From Alkalimarinus alittae (GTDB taxonomy: Bacteria > Pseudomonadota > Gammaproteobacteria > Pseudomonadales > Oleiphilaceae): a stretch of 64,000 nucleotides of DNA. The translations under genes and the position numbers were made by a program. The stretch lies in assembly GCF_026016465.1 (NCBI RefSeq), contig NZ_CP100390.1:372001-436000 (forward strand), given 5' to 3'. The notes under the pieces were generated by a model, which saw only the letters and a list, made by a program, of their open reading frames with translations, made no database searches and was not told where the DNA came from. Of the stretch, positions 53,819 to 63,278 are shown in pieces (the stretch's first letter is position 1; every line of letters begins with the position of its first letter).

Positions 53819-55585
53819 ATGTCCGAGATAGTATTCGGTAATACTAAAATGCTGTCATATGCGAGTCATTTAGACGTGCGGAAAGTGCTTTTACTCACCC
53901 GTGAGCATACAGAGTTTCTGTGGTTTCAATATTTCATAAAAAACATGAAAGGCTTCCAGTGCGAGTTGCAGTGGTGTTTCGATCTAAGTCATCTGCATGA
54001 GGTTCTCAGTCAAGAAACGTTTGATGTGATTCTATGGGATTGTAGCTATCGCGATGAAGACCCGTTTGTTTTTTTAGGGTTTCTTTCATTTGATAGTGAC
54101 CAAACGCCTGTCGTGTGTATCAGCTCTGAGTCAGACGAGAGCCTGTCTAAGGTTATTTTTCAGGCAGGTGGGGCTGACTATATTTCTAAGCCTACATTAA
54201 CGTCTCATTTGCTAGAGCGATCCCTCCGAAACGCAACATTGCGACATCTTGCCGAGAGGCAAAAAGATACTAAAAGTCATATTGATTCTCTCACTGGCGT
54301 GGTTAATCGCCGCGTTTTTTTAGATCGGTTTCATCAATCAATTTTGCGAGCAGATCGTCATGAAAACGTTGTTGGGTTGGTGCTGTTAAATGTAGATGAC
54401 TTTACGAGTGTAAATGATAGGTTTGGCTACAAGGCGGGCGACCAACTGATCAAGCGAGTGTCTTCAAGGCTGAGGCAAGGGCTTCGAAAGAGTGATAGTT
54501 TAGCGCGCATTGGAGGGGATGAGTTTGCGGTTATCCTTGAAAACTTAGACAGTGCCACTGATGCAAGCTACGTGGTAGCTAAACTACTAGAATTATTTGA
54601 AGCGCCTTTTGATCTTGCTCACCATCAATTATTAGTAACGCTCAGTGCTGGAATTGCGGCCTTCCCAGAAGCGGGCTCAGATTCTGATAGTATCCTTAAA
54701 AATGCTAATCGTGCGATGCAAGATGCCAAGCTACGGCAAGGTAATAGTTATGACTATTACCATCATAAAATGAGTGTGGCGATTGAGCGAGAACTGGCGT
54801 TAGAAGCTGAGTTCCGAAGTGCTTTGAGACATGGGCAGTTGAGGTTGTTCTATCAACCAAGGGTATGCATTGCGACGGGTCAAGTGATTGGCTATGAGAG
54901 CTTGATTCGCTGGCAGCACCCCACGAGAGGGCTACTAATGCCAGATGAGTTTATACCTTCAGCAGAGCGCAGCGGCATGATTGTACCGATGGGTTATTGG
55001 GTTGTTGAGCAGGCATGTCGAGACTTAGCGCGATTGCAGGAACTTGGCTATGACGAACTGATTTGTGCGGTAAACTTATCATTTCGCCAGTTTTACGATA
55101 AAAAACTAAGCGAAACGGTCTTCCGTATTATCTATAACGCTAATATCAATACGGGTAATTTAGAGTTTGAGCTAACAGAATCAGCCATGATGTATGACCA
55201 AGAATATACACAAAAATGTCTGAAACAGTTGACTCAGTTAGGGGTTAGCTTTTCACTGGATGATTTTGGTACGGGCTATTCATCGTTTGCTAATATACAA
55301 CAACTCCCCGTTTCGACAATAAAAATAGATAAATCATTTATTGAAAATGTTACGACCAGTGCTGATGATGAAGTGATCGTGAGAGCGATTATCAGCCTAG
55401 CCCATAATCTACAAATTAATGTCGTCGCTGAAGGTGTTGAGACAGAGGCGCAGTTAGCCTTTTTGAAGCGACACCACTGTGATGAGGCGCAAGGGTTTCT
55501 GTATAGTCGGGCGGTAGATTTTGATACTTTTTTGACTTATCTTTGTGCAGCAAAAGCAGCTCGGCTTGAGATTGCTGGGCGCTAG
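53819..55585 (+). CDS. REC-like, GGDEF and EAL domain protein (c-di-GMP turnover)
   Basis: 588 aa from the ATG at 53819 with AGGAG 5 bases upstream; earlier in-frame TTG/ATG at 53738/53771 lack this. Order: a receiver-like domain (about 25-145, DVILWDCSY and ISKPT near its acceptor/Lys positions), GGDEF (about 165-325, RIGGDEFAVIL, with RKSD I-site 5 residues before), EAL (about 340-588). The EAL motif reads YESLIRWQHP, and the other catalytic elements (ELTES, DDFGTGYSS, KIDKSF, AEGVE) are present. It can probably make and degrade c-di-GMP. No cognate kinase is adjacent. Confidence 0.9.
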   Translation: MSEIVFGNTKMLSYASHLDVRKVLLLTREHTEFLWFQYFIKNMKGFQCELQWCFDLSHLHEVLSQETFDVILWDCSYRDEDPFVFLGFLSFDSDQTPVVCISSESDESLSKVIFQAGGADYISKPTLTSHLLERSLRNATLRHLAERQKDTKSHIDSLTGVVNRRVFLDRFHQSILRADRHENVVGLVLLNVDDFTSVNDRFGYKAGDQLIKRVSSRLRQGLRKSDSLARIGGDEFAVILENLDSATDASYVVAKLLELFEAPFDLAHHQLLVTLSAGIAAFPEAGSDSDSILKNANRAMQDAKLRQGNSYDYYHHKMSVAIERELALEAEFRSALRHGQLRLFYQPRVCIATGQVIGYESLIRWQHPTRGLLMPDEFIPSAERSGMIVPMGYWVVEQACRDLARLQELGYDELICAVNLSFRQFYDKKLSETVFRIIYNANINTGNLEFELTESAMMYDQEYTQKCLKQLTQLGVSFSLDDFGTGYSSFANIQQLPVSTIKIDKSFIENVTTSADDEVIVRAIISLAHNLQINVVAEGVETEAQLAFLKRHHCDEAQGFLYSRAVDFDTFLTYLCAAKAARLEIAGR

Positions 55586-55707
55586 CGCTGAATCCATGTC
55601 TAAACCGCAATCAGGGCTACTTTTTCCCCATGGTTAAGCGCTATAATGCTTGCCCTCTGAATATTTAACTCTCTCTTTGAAGACTCTCTCCGTTACAAGG
55701 TTCCCTC

Positions 55708-58050
55708 ATGGATAAAATTTCTCAACGCATTGCTGATGAGATCGGCGTAAAAGTCCAACAAATTACGGCAGCGGTTGGCTTACTAGATGAAGGTGCAACA
55801 GTGCCATTTATTTCTCGTTATCGTAAAGAGGTGACGGGGTCGTTAGACGATACTCAGATGCGTCAAGTAGAGGAGCGTTTGCGTTATTTGAGAGAGCTTG
55901 AAGGGCGCAGGGAAAGCATCCTTAATAGCATTAGAGAGCAAGACAAGTTAACAACTGCGCTCGAGCAGAATATTCTGGCTGCAGAGACAAAAACCATACT
56001 CGAAGACCTTTATTTACCATATAAGAAGAAACGACGAACAAAAGGCCAAGTTGCTCGAGAAGCCGGATTAGAGCCGTTAGCAGATAAAATTATCGACAAT
56101 CCCGAACTTGATCCAGAGAAAGAGGCAGAAGCCTTTTTAAATGTGGATGCCGGCATAGTTGATGTCAAAGCTGCACTGGATGGTGCTAAATTTATCTTGA
56201 TGGAACGGTTCAGTGAAGATGCCGCGTTACTGGGACGATTGCGCTCATTTCTTTGGCAAGAAGGCGAAGTTCAGGTATCCGTGGTTGAAGGCAAAGAGCT
56301 AGAAGGTGCCAAGTTTCGAGATTACTTTGAGCACCGTGAAGCGCTTAAAAAGATGCCTTCGCATCGCGCGTTAGCGATTTTTAGAGGACGTAATGAAGGT
56401 TTCTTAAACTACAGTATCGTAGTCGGAGATAGCGATGCTAACCGCAAAGTTTCGCACCCTTGTGAGTCAATGGTGGCGGAGCATTGGAGTATTAAAAACA
56501 AAGGCCGTGCAGCCGACAAATGGTTAAACGAAGTGGTTCGATGGACATGGCGTATTAAGTTAAGCACCCACCTCGAAACTGAACTAATGGGACAAATCAG
56601 AGAGCGTGCTGAAGAAGATGCAATCAAGGTCTTTGCCAGCAACCTAAAAGACCTATTGCTAGCCGCGCCTGCGGGTCCAAAGGCGACGCTAGGTCTTGAT
56701 CCAGGTTTACGGACGGGTGTTAAAGTTGCCGTGGTTGACGCAACAGGAAAGGTGCTTGACCACTGTGCTATTTATCCACATGCACCGCAGAAAAAGTGGC
56801 AGCAATCTCTCGATATTCTGGCGACGCTTTGTGCAAAGCATAACGTAGAGTTGATTAGTATTGGTAACGGTACGGCTTCTCGTGAAACCGATAAGTTAGC
56901 CGCAGAGCTGATGACTCAGCACCCAGAATTGAAATTAACGCGTATTACTGTCAGTGAGGCAGGCGCTTCTGTTTATTCTGCGTCTGAATATGCTGCAAAA
57001 GAGTTCCCTGATTTAGATGTGACTATTCGAGGTGCGGTATCGATTGCACGCCGTTTACAAGACCCATTGGCTGAGCTAGTAAAGATTGACCCAAAATCTA
57101 TTGGTGTGGGTCAATATCAGCATGATGTAAGTCAGGCTCAAATGGCGCGAAGCCTTGATGCGGTAGTCGAGGACTGTGTAAACGCGGTGGGGGTAGACTT
57201 AAATACTGCATCTGCCCCGCTGCTCACTCGCGTATCGGGCTTGAACCCTGTGATTGCCAACAATATTGTTGAATACCGTAATGCGAATGGCGCCTTTACA
57301 GGTAGGCGCGAGCTGAAAAAAGTACCTCGCCTCGGTGAAAAAACATTTGAGCAAGCCGCCGGATTTTTAAAGGTGATGAATGGTAAAAATCCACTCGATG
57401 CGTCTTCGGTTCACCCCGAAGCTTATGATTTGGTTAAACAGATTGCCGAAAAGAATAGCCGTAAAGTGGATGCTATTATTGGCGATTCTGCATTTTTGAA
57501 AGACGTTAAAGCGCAAGATTATGTGAGTGATAAGTTCGGTATCCCGACTATTAAAGATATTATTTCAGAGTTAGATAAGCCTGGGCGTGACCCTAGGCCT
57601 GAATTCCGTTTTGCTGCGTTTCAGGAAGGTGTCGAAAAAATTACCGACCTTAAGCCTGGCATGATATTGGAAGGGGCAGTGACCAACGTCACGAATTTTG
57701 GTGCGTTTGTTGATGTGGGTGTTCATCAAGATGGCTTAGTCCATATTTCTGCATTATCTAATACCTTTGTAAAAGACCCGCGAGAAGTGGTTAAAGCGGG
57801 AGACATCGTGAAAGTGAAGGTGATGGAGTTGGATGTGCCACGAAACCGTATTGGCTTGTCTATGCGGTTGAGTGATGAGCCGGGGGTTGACCCTAAAAAA
57901 GATGTGGCTGCTCGGGGGGCAGGTTCAAGAAGGACAGAGCCAAAGCAAGGTGATCGCAATCGTCAGCAAAGCAGCGGTAGCAGTACGCCAAGTGCTATGG
58001 CGGGTGCGCTCGCTTTGGCAATGAACTCAGCAAAAAAGAATAAGCAATAA
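55708..58050 (+). CDS. tex: Tex transcription accessory protein
   Basis: 780 aa, standard for Tex. N-terminal Tex region, YqgF-like domain ([20 protein letters not shown]), helix-hairpin-helix repeats ([22 protein letters not shown]), S1 RNA-binding domain ([31 protein letters not shown]) and a Gly/Ser/Gln-rich C-terminal tail. Interacts with transcribing RNA polymerase and nucleic acids; loss gives toxin-gene or stress phenotypes in several bacteria. A dispersed repeat follows its stop. Confidence 0.96.
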   Translation: MDKISQRIADEIGVKVQQITAAVGLLDEGATVPFISRYRKEVTGSLDDTQMRQVEERLRYLRELEGRRESILNSIREQDKLTTALEQNILAAETKTILEDLYLPYKKKRRTKGQVAREAGLEPLADKIIDNPELDPEKEAEAFLNVDAGIVDVKAALDGAKFILMERFSEDAALLGRLRSFLWQEGEVQVSVVEGKELEGAKFRDYFEHREALKKMPSHRALAIFRGRNEGFLNYSIVVGDSDANRKVSHPCESMVAEHWSIKNKGRAADKWLNEVVRWTWRIKLSTHLETELMGQIRERAEEDAIKVFASNLKDLLLAAPAGPKATLGLDPGLRTGVKVAVVDATGKVLDHCAIYPHAPQKKWQQSLDILATLCAKHNVELISIGNGTASRETDKLAAELMTQHPELKLTRITVSEAGASVYSASEYAAKEFPDLDVTIRGAVSIARRLQDPLAELVKIDPKSIGVGQYQHDVSQAQMARSLDAVVEDCVNAVGVDLNTASAPLLTRVSGLNPVIANNIVEYRNANGAFTGRRELKKVPRLGEKTFEQAAGFLKVMNGKNPLDASSVHPEAYDLVKQIAEKNSRKVDAIIGDSAFLKDVKAQDYVSDKFGIPTIKDIISELDKPGRDPRPEFRFAAFQEGVEKITDLKPGMILEGAVTNVTNFGAFVDVGVHQDGLVHISALSNTFVKDPREVVKAGDIVKVKVMELDVPRNRIGLSMRLSDEPGVDPKKDVAARGAGSRRTEPKQGDRNRQQSSGSSTPSAMAGALALAMNSAKKNKQ

Positions 58051-58066
58051 TATAGTAGACAATACC

Positions 58067-58144
58067 GTAGGCGTGATGAAGCGAAGCGGAATCAAGGGGC
58101 AGGGTTTTCTTGATTCCAGTCGTACCTCCCTTCATCACGGCTGC
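58067..58144. repeat. Dispersed two-module palindromic repeat, copy 2
   Basis: Module Y (58067-58097, ends GCGAAGCGGAATCAAGG) and module X (58112-58144, begins GATTCCAGTCGTACCTCC) occur in the order opposite to copy 1 and pair with each other to form an imperfect long hairpin between tex and gshA. Module spacing is 14 bases. Confidence 0.75.
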
Positions 58145-58222
58145 GATAGGGGGTGCTCACTTGAGTTTTAGAAAAACGCCCCCATTTAGACTCACATTCA
58201 AACTATGGCCTAAAGGTTGCCC

Positions 58223-59824
58223 ATGATTAATGCTCTTGAAGCTCGACTGGAACTACTCTCCGAATCAGCCCAGCGTGAACTGTTAAATATTTCACATGGC
58301 ATCGAAAAAGAAGGGCTGCGAGCCGATTCAAGTCATTTTATTTCGCAAACCAATCACCCGAAGGTCTTAGGTCATACGCTCACGCACCCGCAAATCACCA
58401 CGGATTACTCTGAAGCATTAATGGAGTTGATTACGCCGGTATCTCAAGGTATTGATGCGTTAATGAAAGATCTAGGTGATGTGCATCATTTTGTACAAAA
58501 AAACCTGGGCGATGAAGTGCTATGGTCAGGCAGCATGCCCTGTAAAATAGATGGTAACGAAAGCATACGAATAGCGGAGTTCGGAGACTCAAATCTGGGT
58601 AAGCTTAAGCATGTTTACCGAAAGGGGTTAGATGTTCGTTACGGGCGAGTGATGCAGAGTATTGCAGGATTGCATTATAACTTTTCATTGCCTGATGCAT
58701 TTTGGAAAGAGTGGCAGGTAGTACTAGGCGATAAACAGACGCTTCAGGATTTTAAGTCTGAGCAGTATTTTTCACTTATTAGAAACTTTCGTCGTCATTC
58801 TTGGTTGTTAATGTATTTGTTTGGTGCATCGCCTGCGGTTGATCAGAGCTTTTTGTCGGGTATCAGACACCCTCTACAGCCATTTGATGAAAAAGGTACA
58901 TGGTTCTTGCCTTATGCGACATCGCTTCGTATGGGCGACCTAGGGTATCAAAGTAGTGCTCAGTCATCATTGGCAATCTGTTTCAACAGTTTGAGTAACT
59001 TTACGCACACATTAGAAGAAGCGATACATAAGCCTTATCCCGCTTATGAGCTTATCGGTACTCAAAAAGATGGCGAGTACATTCAGTTAAATACCAATAT
59101 TCTGCAGATAGAGAACGAATACTATAGTGCCATTAGACCAAAGCGAAACGCAGGGTCAGGTGAGAAACCGATTCATGCGCTTAAGGCGCGAGGGGTTGAG
59201 TATATAGAAGTTCGTTGTCTTGATTTGAACCCTTATCTGCCGTTGGGAATAAATGCTCAGCAGGCTCGATTTATGGATGCGTTTTTAGTTTATTGTCTGG
59301 TTTCAGACAGTCCCGTTGTTTCTGAAGCTGAATGTCAGGCGCTAGATTGGAATTTTGAAACCGTCGTTAACAGAGGGCGCGAACCTGGTCTAAAGCTCAA
59401 AACTGCCGACGGAGAGGCGCCGCTTAACGACATAGGTTTAAATTTGCTTGATAAAATTGAGCGAGTTGGGGCTATGTTTGATGAGGTTTATGCTAAATCC
59501 TCGGATGCAGGCGCTCAAGATAAAGCGCTTTCTTCAAGTAAATACCAATCCGCTATTACTGAACAGCGGCACAAAATAAATCAGCCAGAATTAACCCCTT
59601 CAGCAAACATTCTTTCAGTTATGCGATCTGAATCACTCTCATGGTTAGAAATTGTGGGTGAGTTATCATTCAAACATCAACAGGCGTCGCAGAGTCAGTC
59701 TGATAGCGCGTCAATTACCGAAAAATACAGCGCAATGGCCAGGGAGTCTTTCCTTAAAGAACAGCAGCTTAAGGCCGCTGATTTAAGTGGGTTCTCAGAA
59801 TATATGACGCAGTATCTATCTTAA
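58223..59824 (+). CDS. gshA: Glutamate-cysteine ligase
   Basis: 533 aa from the ATG at 58223, with AAAGG 6 bases upstream; a TTG at 58217 also fits in frame. This is the gammaproteobacterial GshA family: GIEKEGLRADSSHF near the N-terminus, LMELITPVSQGID, YFSLIRNFRRHSWLLMYLFGASPA and EVRCLDLNPYLPLG are its conserved segments. It joins L-glutamate and L-cysteine by a gamma bond using ATP, the first glutathione step. gshB is not in view. Length is normal. Confidence 0.95.
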   Translation: MINALEARLELLSESAQRELLNISHGIEKEGLRADSSHFISQTNHPKVLGHTLTHPQITTDYSEALMELITPVSQGIDALMKDLGDVHHFVQKNLGDEVLWSGSMPCKIDGNESIRIAEFGDSNLGKLKHVYRKGLDVRYGRVMQSIAGLHYNFSLPDAFWKEWQVVLGDKQTLQDFKSEQYFSLIRNFRRHSWLLMYLFGASPAVDQSFLSGIRHPLQPFDEKGTWFLPYATSLRMGDLGYQSSAQSSLAICFNSLSNFTHTLEEAIHKPYPAYELIGTQKDGEYIQLNTNILQIENEYYSAIRPKRNAGSGEKPIHALKARGVEYIEVRCLDLNPYLPLGINAQQARFMDAFLVYCLVSDSPVVSEAECQALDWNFETVVNRGREPGLKLKTADGEAPLNDIGLNLLDKIERVGAMFDEVYAKSSDAGAQDKALSSSKYQSAITEQRHKINQPELTPSANILSVMRSESLSWLEIVGELSFKHQQASQSQSDSASITEKYSAMARESFLKEQQLKAADLSGFSEYMTQYLS

Positions 59825-60183
59825 ACGTTATCTGCCGCACAAAAAACAACCTATTTTATTGTTGCAACATGTAAGCTGTGTTAACTTTATTTACGTAGCA
59901 GGGTTTCTTGCTTACATTTGGTAACAAAATGATCTGAATAAGCGCTTCATGTTTCATGATGTTGCGCTATTGTAAAATCATAATAATAAACTGTGGATCA
60001 AACGCCACGATAGGGTAGGGCTACCACAAAGTATTCGGGGCAGAGAGTTCGTTGTCTATAGGGCCGAACCAAGTAGACAGAGTGCTATTACAGCATAACG
60101 AATTCTGCGAAAGTGTTGAGTGAATATTTTTTTGATGCTTTCTAACTAACTGAATATGAGTGGAAAACGAAAGGAGCGGCCTC
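59825..60183. other. Intergenic stretch before the RMF-like gene
   Basis: 359 bases without a supportable ORF. An imperfect hairpin around 59941-59967 (AGCGC with GCGCT) may terminate gshA. The rest is AT-rich and should hold the promoter and leader of the RMF-like gene. No sRNA can be supported. Confidence 0.55.
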
Positions 60184-60384
60184 ATGGCCAAAGACTTTTC
60201 ATTAGGATGGGATCTTGAATCCCTCAATAAAGCATACCAGCAAGGTTATATGGCCGGACTGATGGGGATGACTCGCCAGAAATGTCCTTACAACGGAGAG
60301 GTCATATCGGCAGCATGGGAAGCAGGCTGGGAAGATGGGTATGAATCATGCGAACTTAAGGCTCCGGTCCATAAGATTGCATAA
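60184..60384 (+). CDS. Ribosome modulation factor-like protein
   Basis: 66 aa from the ATG at 60184 with AAGGAG 7 bases upstream; a GTG at 60160 extends it by 8. The segment NKAYQQGYMAGLMGMTRQKCPYNGEVISAAWEAGWEDGYES matches RMF, where RGYxAGxxGxxxxxCPY and W..GW are diagnostic. RMF dimerises 70S ribosomes in stationary phase. This copy is longer at both ends than the 55-residue E. coli RMF, so it may be a variant or paralog; whether another RMF gene exists is not seen here. Confidence 0.85.
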   Translation: MAKDFSLGWDLESLNKAYQQGYMAGLMGMTRQKCPYNGEVISAAWEAGWEDGYESCELKAPVHKIA

Positions 60385-60402
60385 TCATTATCTATATACG
60401 GT

Positions 60403-60443
60403 TTAAAGGCTTGAGCTCACCCTAAGTGAAATCAAGCCTTTAA
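60403..60443. terminator. Bidirectional terminator between RMF-like and FliL-like genes
   Basis: TTAAAGGCTTGA (60403-60414) pairs with TCAAGCCTTTAA (60432-60443), 12-bp stem, with a smaller nested TCAC/GTGA pair in the loop. Placed between convergent genes. Confidence 0.75.
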
Positions 60444-60483
60444 TCTTATGTTGTATTGAGCCTATTCTGGTTATTAATCTTTT

Positions 60484-60957
60484 CTAGCGTTGCAAAACAA
60501 AACTGGTAAACAGAAGGTCTTCTGCGGTCGGTGAGCCTGTTTCTTCTTTAAGTACACTCTTTATTTTATCTAAAAGTGCTAACCTTAATTTCTCTTGCCC
60601 TTCCATTGTGCTGATATCATCTTCTGTTTGTGCGCTTAGAAGTAATACAACCTCGTTTCTAATTAATGGCATGTGTTGCCTGATGAGTTTGGCATCTTCA
60701 ACCGAGTGAGTTCTTACTGACATGTCGGTTTTAACAAATTTTAATTTAGGGGTTGCTCCGCCAAAGTTAGCGACAAACGCAGGCTTTAAATCAACATATT
60801 GAACATCGATTTTTTTTGCGTCCCCTTCTTCAGCTTCTGCAACGCTATGGCCGCTTGCCATTAAAAAGGCTATGAATGAAAAGGCTAAGAGCAGTGCTTT
60901 CATAGGCTGCGCGAGTAAAGACCGCTTCAATTGAAATTGAGTCATAGGTTGTATCAA
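60484..60957 (-). CDS. FliL-like protein next to a chemoreceptor
   Basis: 157 aa from a TTG at 60957; ATG at 60903 (MKALLLAF) would give a cleaner signal/anchor. After the hydrophobic segment and SVAEAEEGDAKK linker, the chain IDVQYVDLKPAFVANFG to LLLSAQTEDDISTMEGQEKLRLALLDKIKSVL follows the FliL family, which at the flagellar motor tunes stator function. No other flagellar gene is nearby; it lies 20 bases downstream of a soluble chemoreceptor gene on the same strand, so the two are probably co-expressed. Confidence 0.82.
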   Translation of the reverse strand: MIQPMTQFQLKRSLLAQPMKALLLAFSFIAFLMASGHSVAEAEEGDAKKIDVQYVDLKPAFVANFGGATPKLKFVKTDMSVRTHSVEDAKLIRQHMPLIRNEVVLLLSAQTEDDISTMEGQEKLRLALLDKIKSVLKEETGSPTAEDLLFTSFVLQR

Positions 60958-60977
60958 TGGTTCGCCCTGTTCCTTAT

Positions 60978-61880
60978 TTAACGATTTAGTAAAGATAACT
61001 GGTTTACGATTTGCTGTCCTAGGTTTACGTTCTCTTCAGACCCTAAAATGGCGTCTTGAGTGTCTTCAACTAGCTGCTGCACTTGACCGCGAATGGCATC
61101 TGCATCTTGAAGTTGGTGAGAAATATTTTGAAGAACGTCCTGCACGGCTTCGGCGCTGGTATTGGCAACCTCTTTAAGCCCTGATAAATTGGTCATTGTC
61201 TCTTTGGCAATGGTGACGCTGCTGTTAATGATTTCGGCCACTTCTTGCTGCTTACTGATAACGGAGTTCGAAATTTCAGTTATTTTAGTAATTTCTCGCT
61301 GAATTTCTTCCGCAGACTCATTAGAGGTGTTGGCCAGTTGACGAACTTCATCGGCAACAACGGCAAACCCTCGTCCATGCTCACCTGCGCGAGCGGCTTC
61401 AATGGCCGCGTTGAGTGCAAGTAAGTTAGTTTGATCTGCGATTGCTTTAATGGATTCGAGTAACTTACTAATGGTTTTGTTACTCTCGTCAAGGCTTTCA
61501 AGCAGTGTTGTAAACTCAGTAATATCACGGGAAGATGCTTCAATGTTATTGGATAACTGGTTCATGTCGTTATAACACTGGCCTGTCATATCAACAGTAT
61601 GCTTAGCGGATTCTTCAGACTCTTGGGCGTTATTTTGAATGTGTTGTATTTGATCAACAAAAGACTCTAGGCTTCGGTGACTTTCTTGAATACCATTTAA
61701 TCTTCTGGCAGACGATGCGTGCACACGCTGTGCATTATCCACAATGTTTTTTGCAGAATGCATCGGGTTATCGGTTAGTAGTTGATCAAGAATTGATGCT
61801 TTACGCTCTAATTCACTCAGATCTTGTTTATCTACCGCTACTTCATTTTCTTTGAGTGAGTCTTTACCAAATCCAAACAT
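60978..61880 (-). CDS. Soluble methyl-accepting chemotaxis-type protein
   Basis: 300 aa. No membrane helix and no N-terminal sensory domain; the whole length is a coiled-coil signalling domain with the hairpin tip [41 protein letters not shown], the universal MCP contact region for CheA/CheW. Residues 1-60 are a polar lead. Such stripped-down, cytosolic receptors sense by partner proteins or cytosolic signals. It is 20 bases before the FliL-like gene. Confidence 0.9.
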   Translation of the reverse strand: MFGFGKDSLKENEVAVDKQDLSELERKASILDQLLTDNPMHSAKNIVDNAQRVHASSARRLNGIQESHRSLESFVDQIQHIQNNAQESEESAKHTVDMTGQCYNDMNQLSNNIEASSRDITEFTTLLESLDESNKTISKLLESIKAIADQTNLLALNAAIEAARAGEHGRGFAVVADEVRQLANTSNESAEEIQREITKITEISNSVISKQQEVAEIINSSVTIAKETMTNLSGLKEVANTSAEAVQDVLQNISHQLQDADAIRGQVQQLVEDTQDAILGSEENVNLGQQIVNQLSLLNR

Positions 61881-62328
61881 AATGATACCTGTTATTCATT
61901 ATTTGTTTTTTCAAGCGTCGCGCCTACAGCAGTATAAGTAGAAACTGCGCAGGAGGACAAAGTAAGTTAGTAGCATTTTTATCAATTGCGATAGGCCAAT
62001 GCTCTTTGCATCAACACTTCATGTGATTGATGACAACGAGAATACTACCCTCAATAATAGTAACTCTTAGTGCTCTTTTTCTTATCGGCCGAGAGCAGAC
62101 GGTCTTGAGCCAAACGTTAGTGAATATTCAGACAACCGGTACCTTGTATTGCATATGGCTCATATTTGCCTGCAAATGATGTGCGGTTGGCGTTATGTGC
62201 TTACGGCTAGTGTTTTACTGATTGTTGATAGTCAACCCCTTGAGGGTCGTCGGGATTTTCTGAGTTATGATTAAAGTTTAGACTGGGATTCTAAAAACGC
62301 CTGCAAAAAATGAAAAAACGTTGTAATT
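61881..62328. other. Intergenic stretch of 448 bases, no convincing gene
   Basis: Lies between divergently oriented neighbours' ends (a chemoreceptor start and a hydroxylase stop). A stop-free + frame at about 62071-62274 lacks a good start and any family match. No hairpin or promoter I can support stands out. Confidence 0.55.
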
Positions 62329-63150
62329 TTATACCGTTTTTTTTGAAGGGAGTGACTGATTACGGTGAGGGAGATGATATGAGTGGGTTTTTTTGTATGC
62401 CAAATACTCTTTAATATACGTACCAAAATAGCGATCTACATAATGTAGCGCGCCTGCATAGTTGCCTTTAAATCGAGCGTGATGAAAATCGTGATAGACC
62501 GGCCCATCATAGAGAGGTAAAAACCGTAATGGGTTCCAAGGAAAATCATAACCTGCATGACCATCAGCAGCCTCAAGATTTCGAATAATAATCCACGCAT
62601 AAATTACATAAAGGTGGCTCCCTAGCGCTACAGGGCCTAGCATTGCTAATGAGCCAATCAATACAAACTCTACCCAGTGAAAGTAGTTGCCATCAAGTGC
62701 ACAGGTGTTTTTGATCCGGTGATGCACTGAGTGAATATGCTTTAATACCCACTTGTTTTCATGCATATACCGATGCATCCAGTAGAACAGAAAATCATCT
62801 ACAATTAAGAACAGCGTGATCTGGATGACCCATATATACCATGGCGGAACCTCACCGAGGTGGACATTGCTTAAGCGTAATAAGGGCCAAGCAATAATGA
62901 GCACTAATAGCATCATGCTCGAATTAAGGGTGATACGCGCAAGGTTCGGTAAGAAATATTTGCCTACCTGAAACGGCTTTTGTTGGATTTTATAAGGTTT
63001 TGCCCATTTTGGATCAATCCACGCAAGCAGTGTCCATGGAAGAGCGAACAGCAAAAATGACCCAACGCTTAACGCTAGCGTCATCACTGGGAATAATAAA
63101 AACATTGGTGCTTGATAGAGTGCTATCCAACTATTTAATAACGCTTCCAT
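62329..63150 (-). CDS. Sterol desaturase/fatty-acid hydroxylase family protein
   Basis: 273 aa integral membrane enzyme. The di-iron histidine clusters are HRYMHE (about 127), HSVHH (about 141) and FHHARF (about 222), all present. About four membrane helices. The superfamily hydroxylates or desaturates sterols, fatty acids, carotenoids or alkyl lipids, using O2. The substrate here is not predictable. Its promoter region faces the AraC-type gene at the window edge. Confidence 0.88.
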   Translation of the reverse strand: MEALLNSWIALYQAPMFLLFPVMTLALSVGSFLLFALPWTLLAWIDPKWAKPYKIQQKPFQVGKYFLPNLARITLNSSMMLLVLIIAWPLLRLSNVHLGEVPPWYIWVIQITLFLIVDDFLFYWMHRYMHENKWVLKHIHSVHHRIKNTCALDGNYFHWVEFVLIGSLAMLGPVALGSHLYVIYAWIIIRNLEAADGHAGYDFPWNPLRFLPLYDGPVYHDFHHARFKGNYAGALHYVDRYFGTYIKEYLAYKKTHSYHLPHRNQSLPSKKTV

Positions 63151-63278
63151 ATACTCATCTCTAAAACCAGCGGTATCACTAACGGTTGGCGGCTGTGATA
63201 CCGTTGGTTTTTGTCGTATGCTTAAAATAATCTATGCTCTGAAGATAATGCATCTCATCTCAACTGGCTTGTGGAACT

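Noticed and set aside
62071-62274. Stop-free + frame in the 448-base gap, as a hidden gene
   Set aside because: It has no good ribosome site, no recognisable domain and is short enough to be chance.
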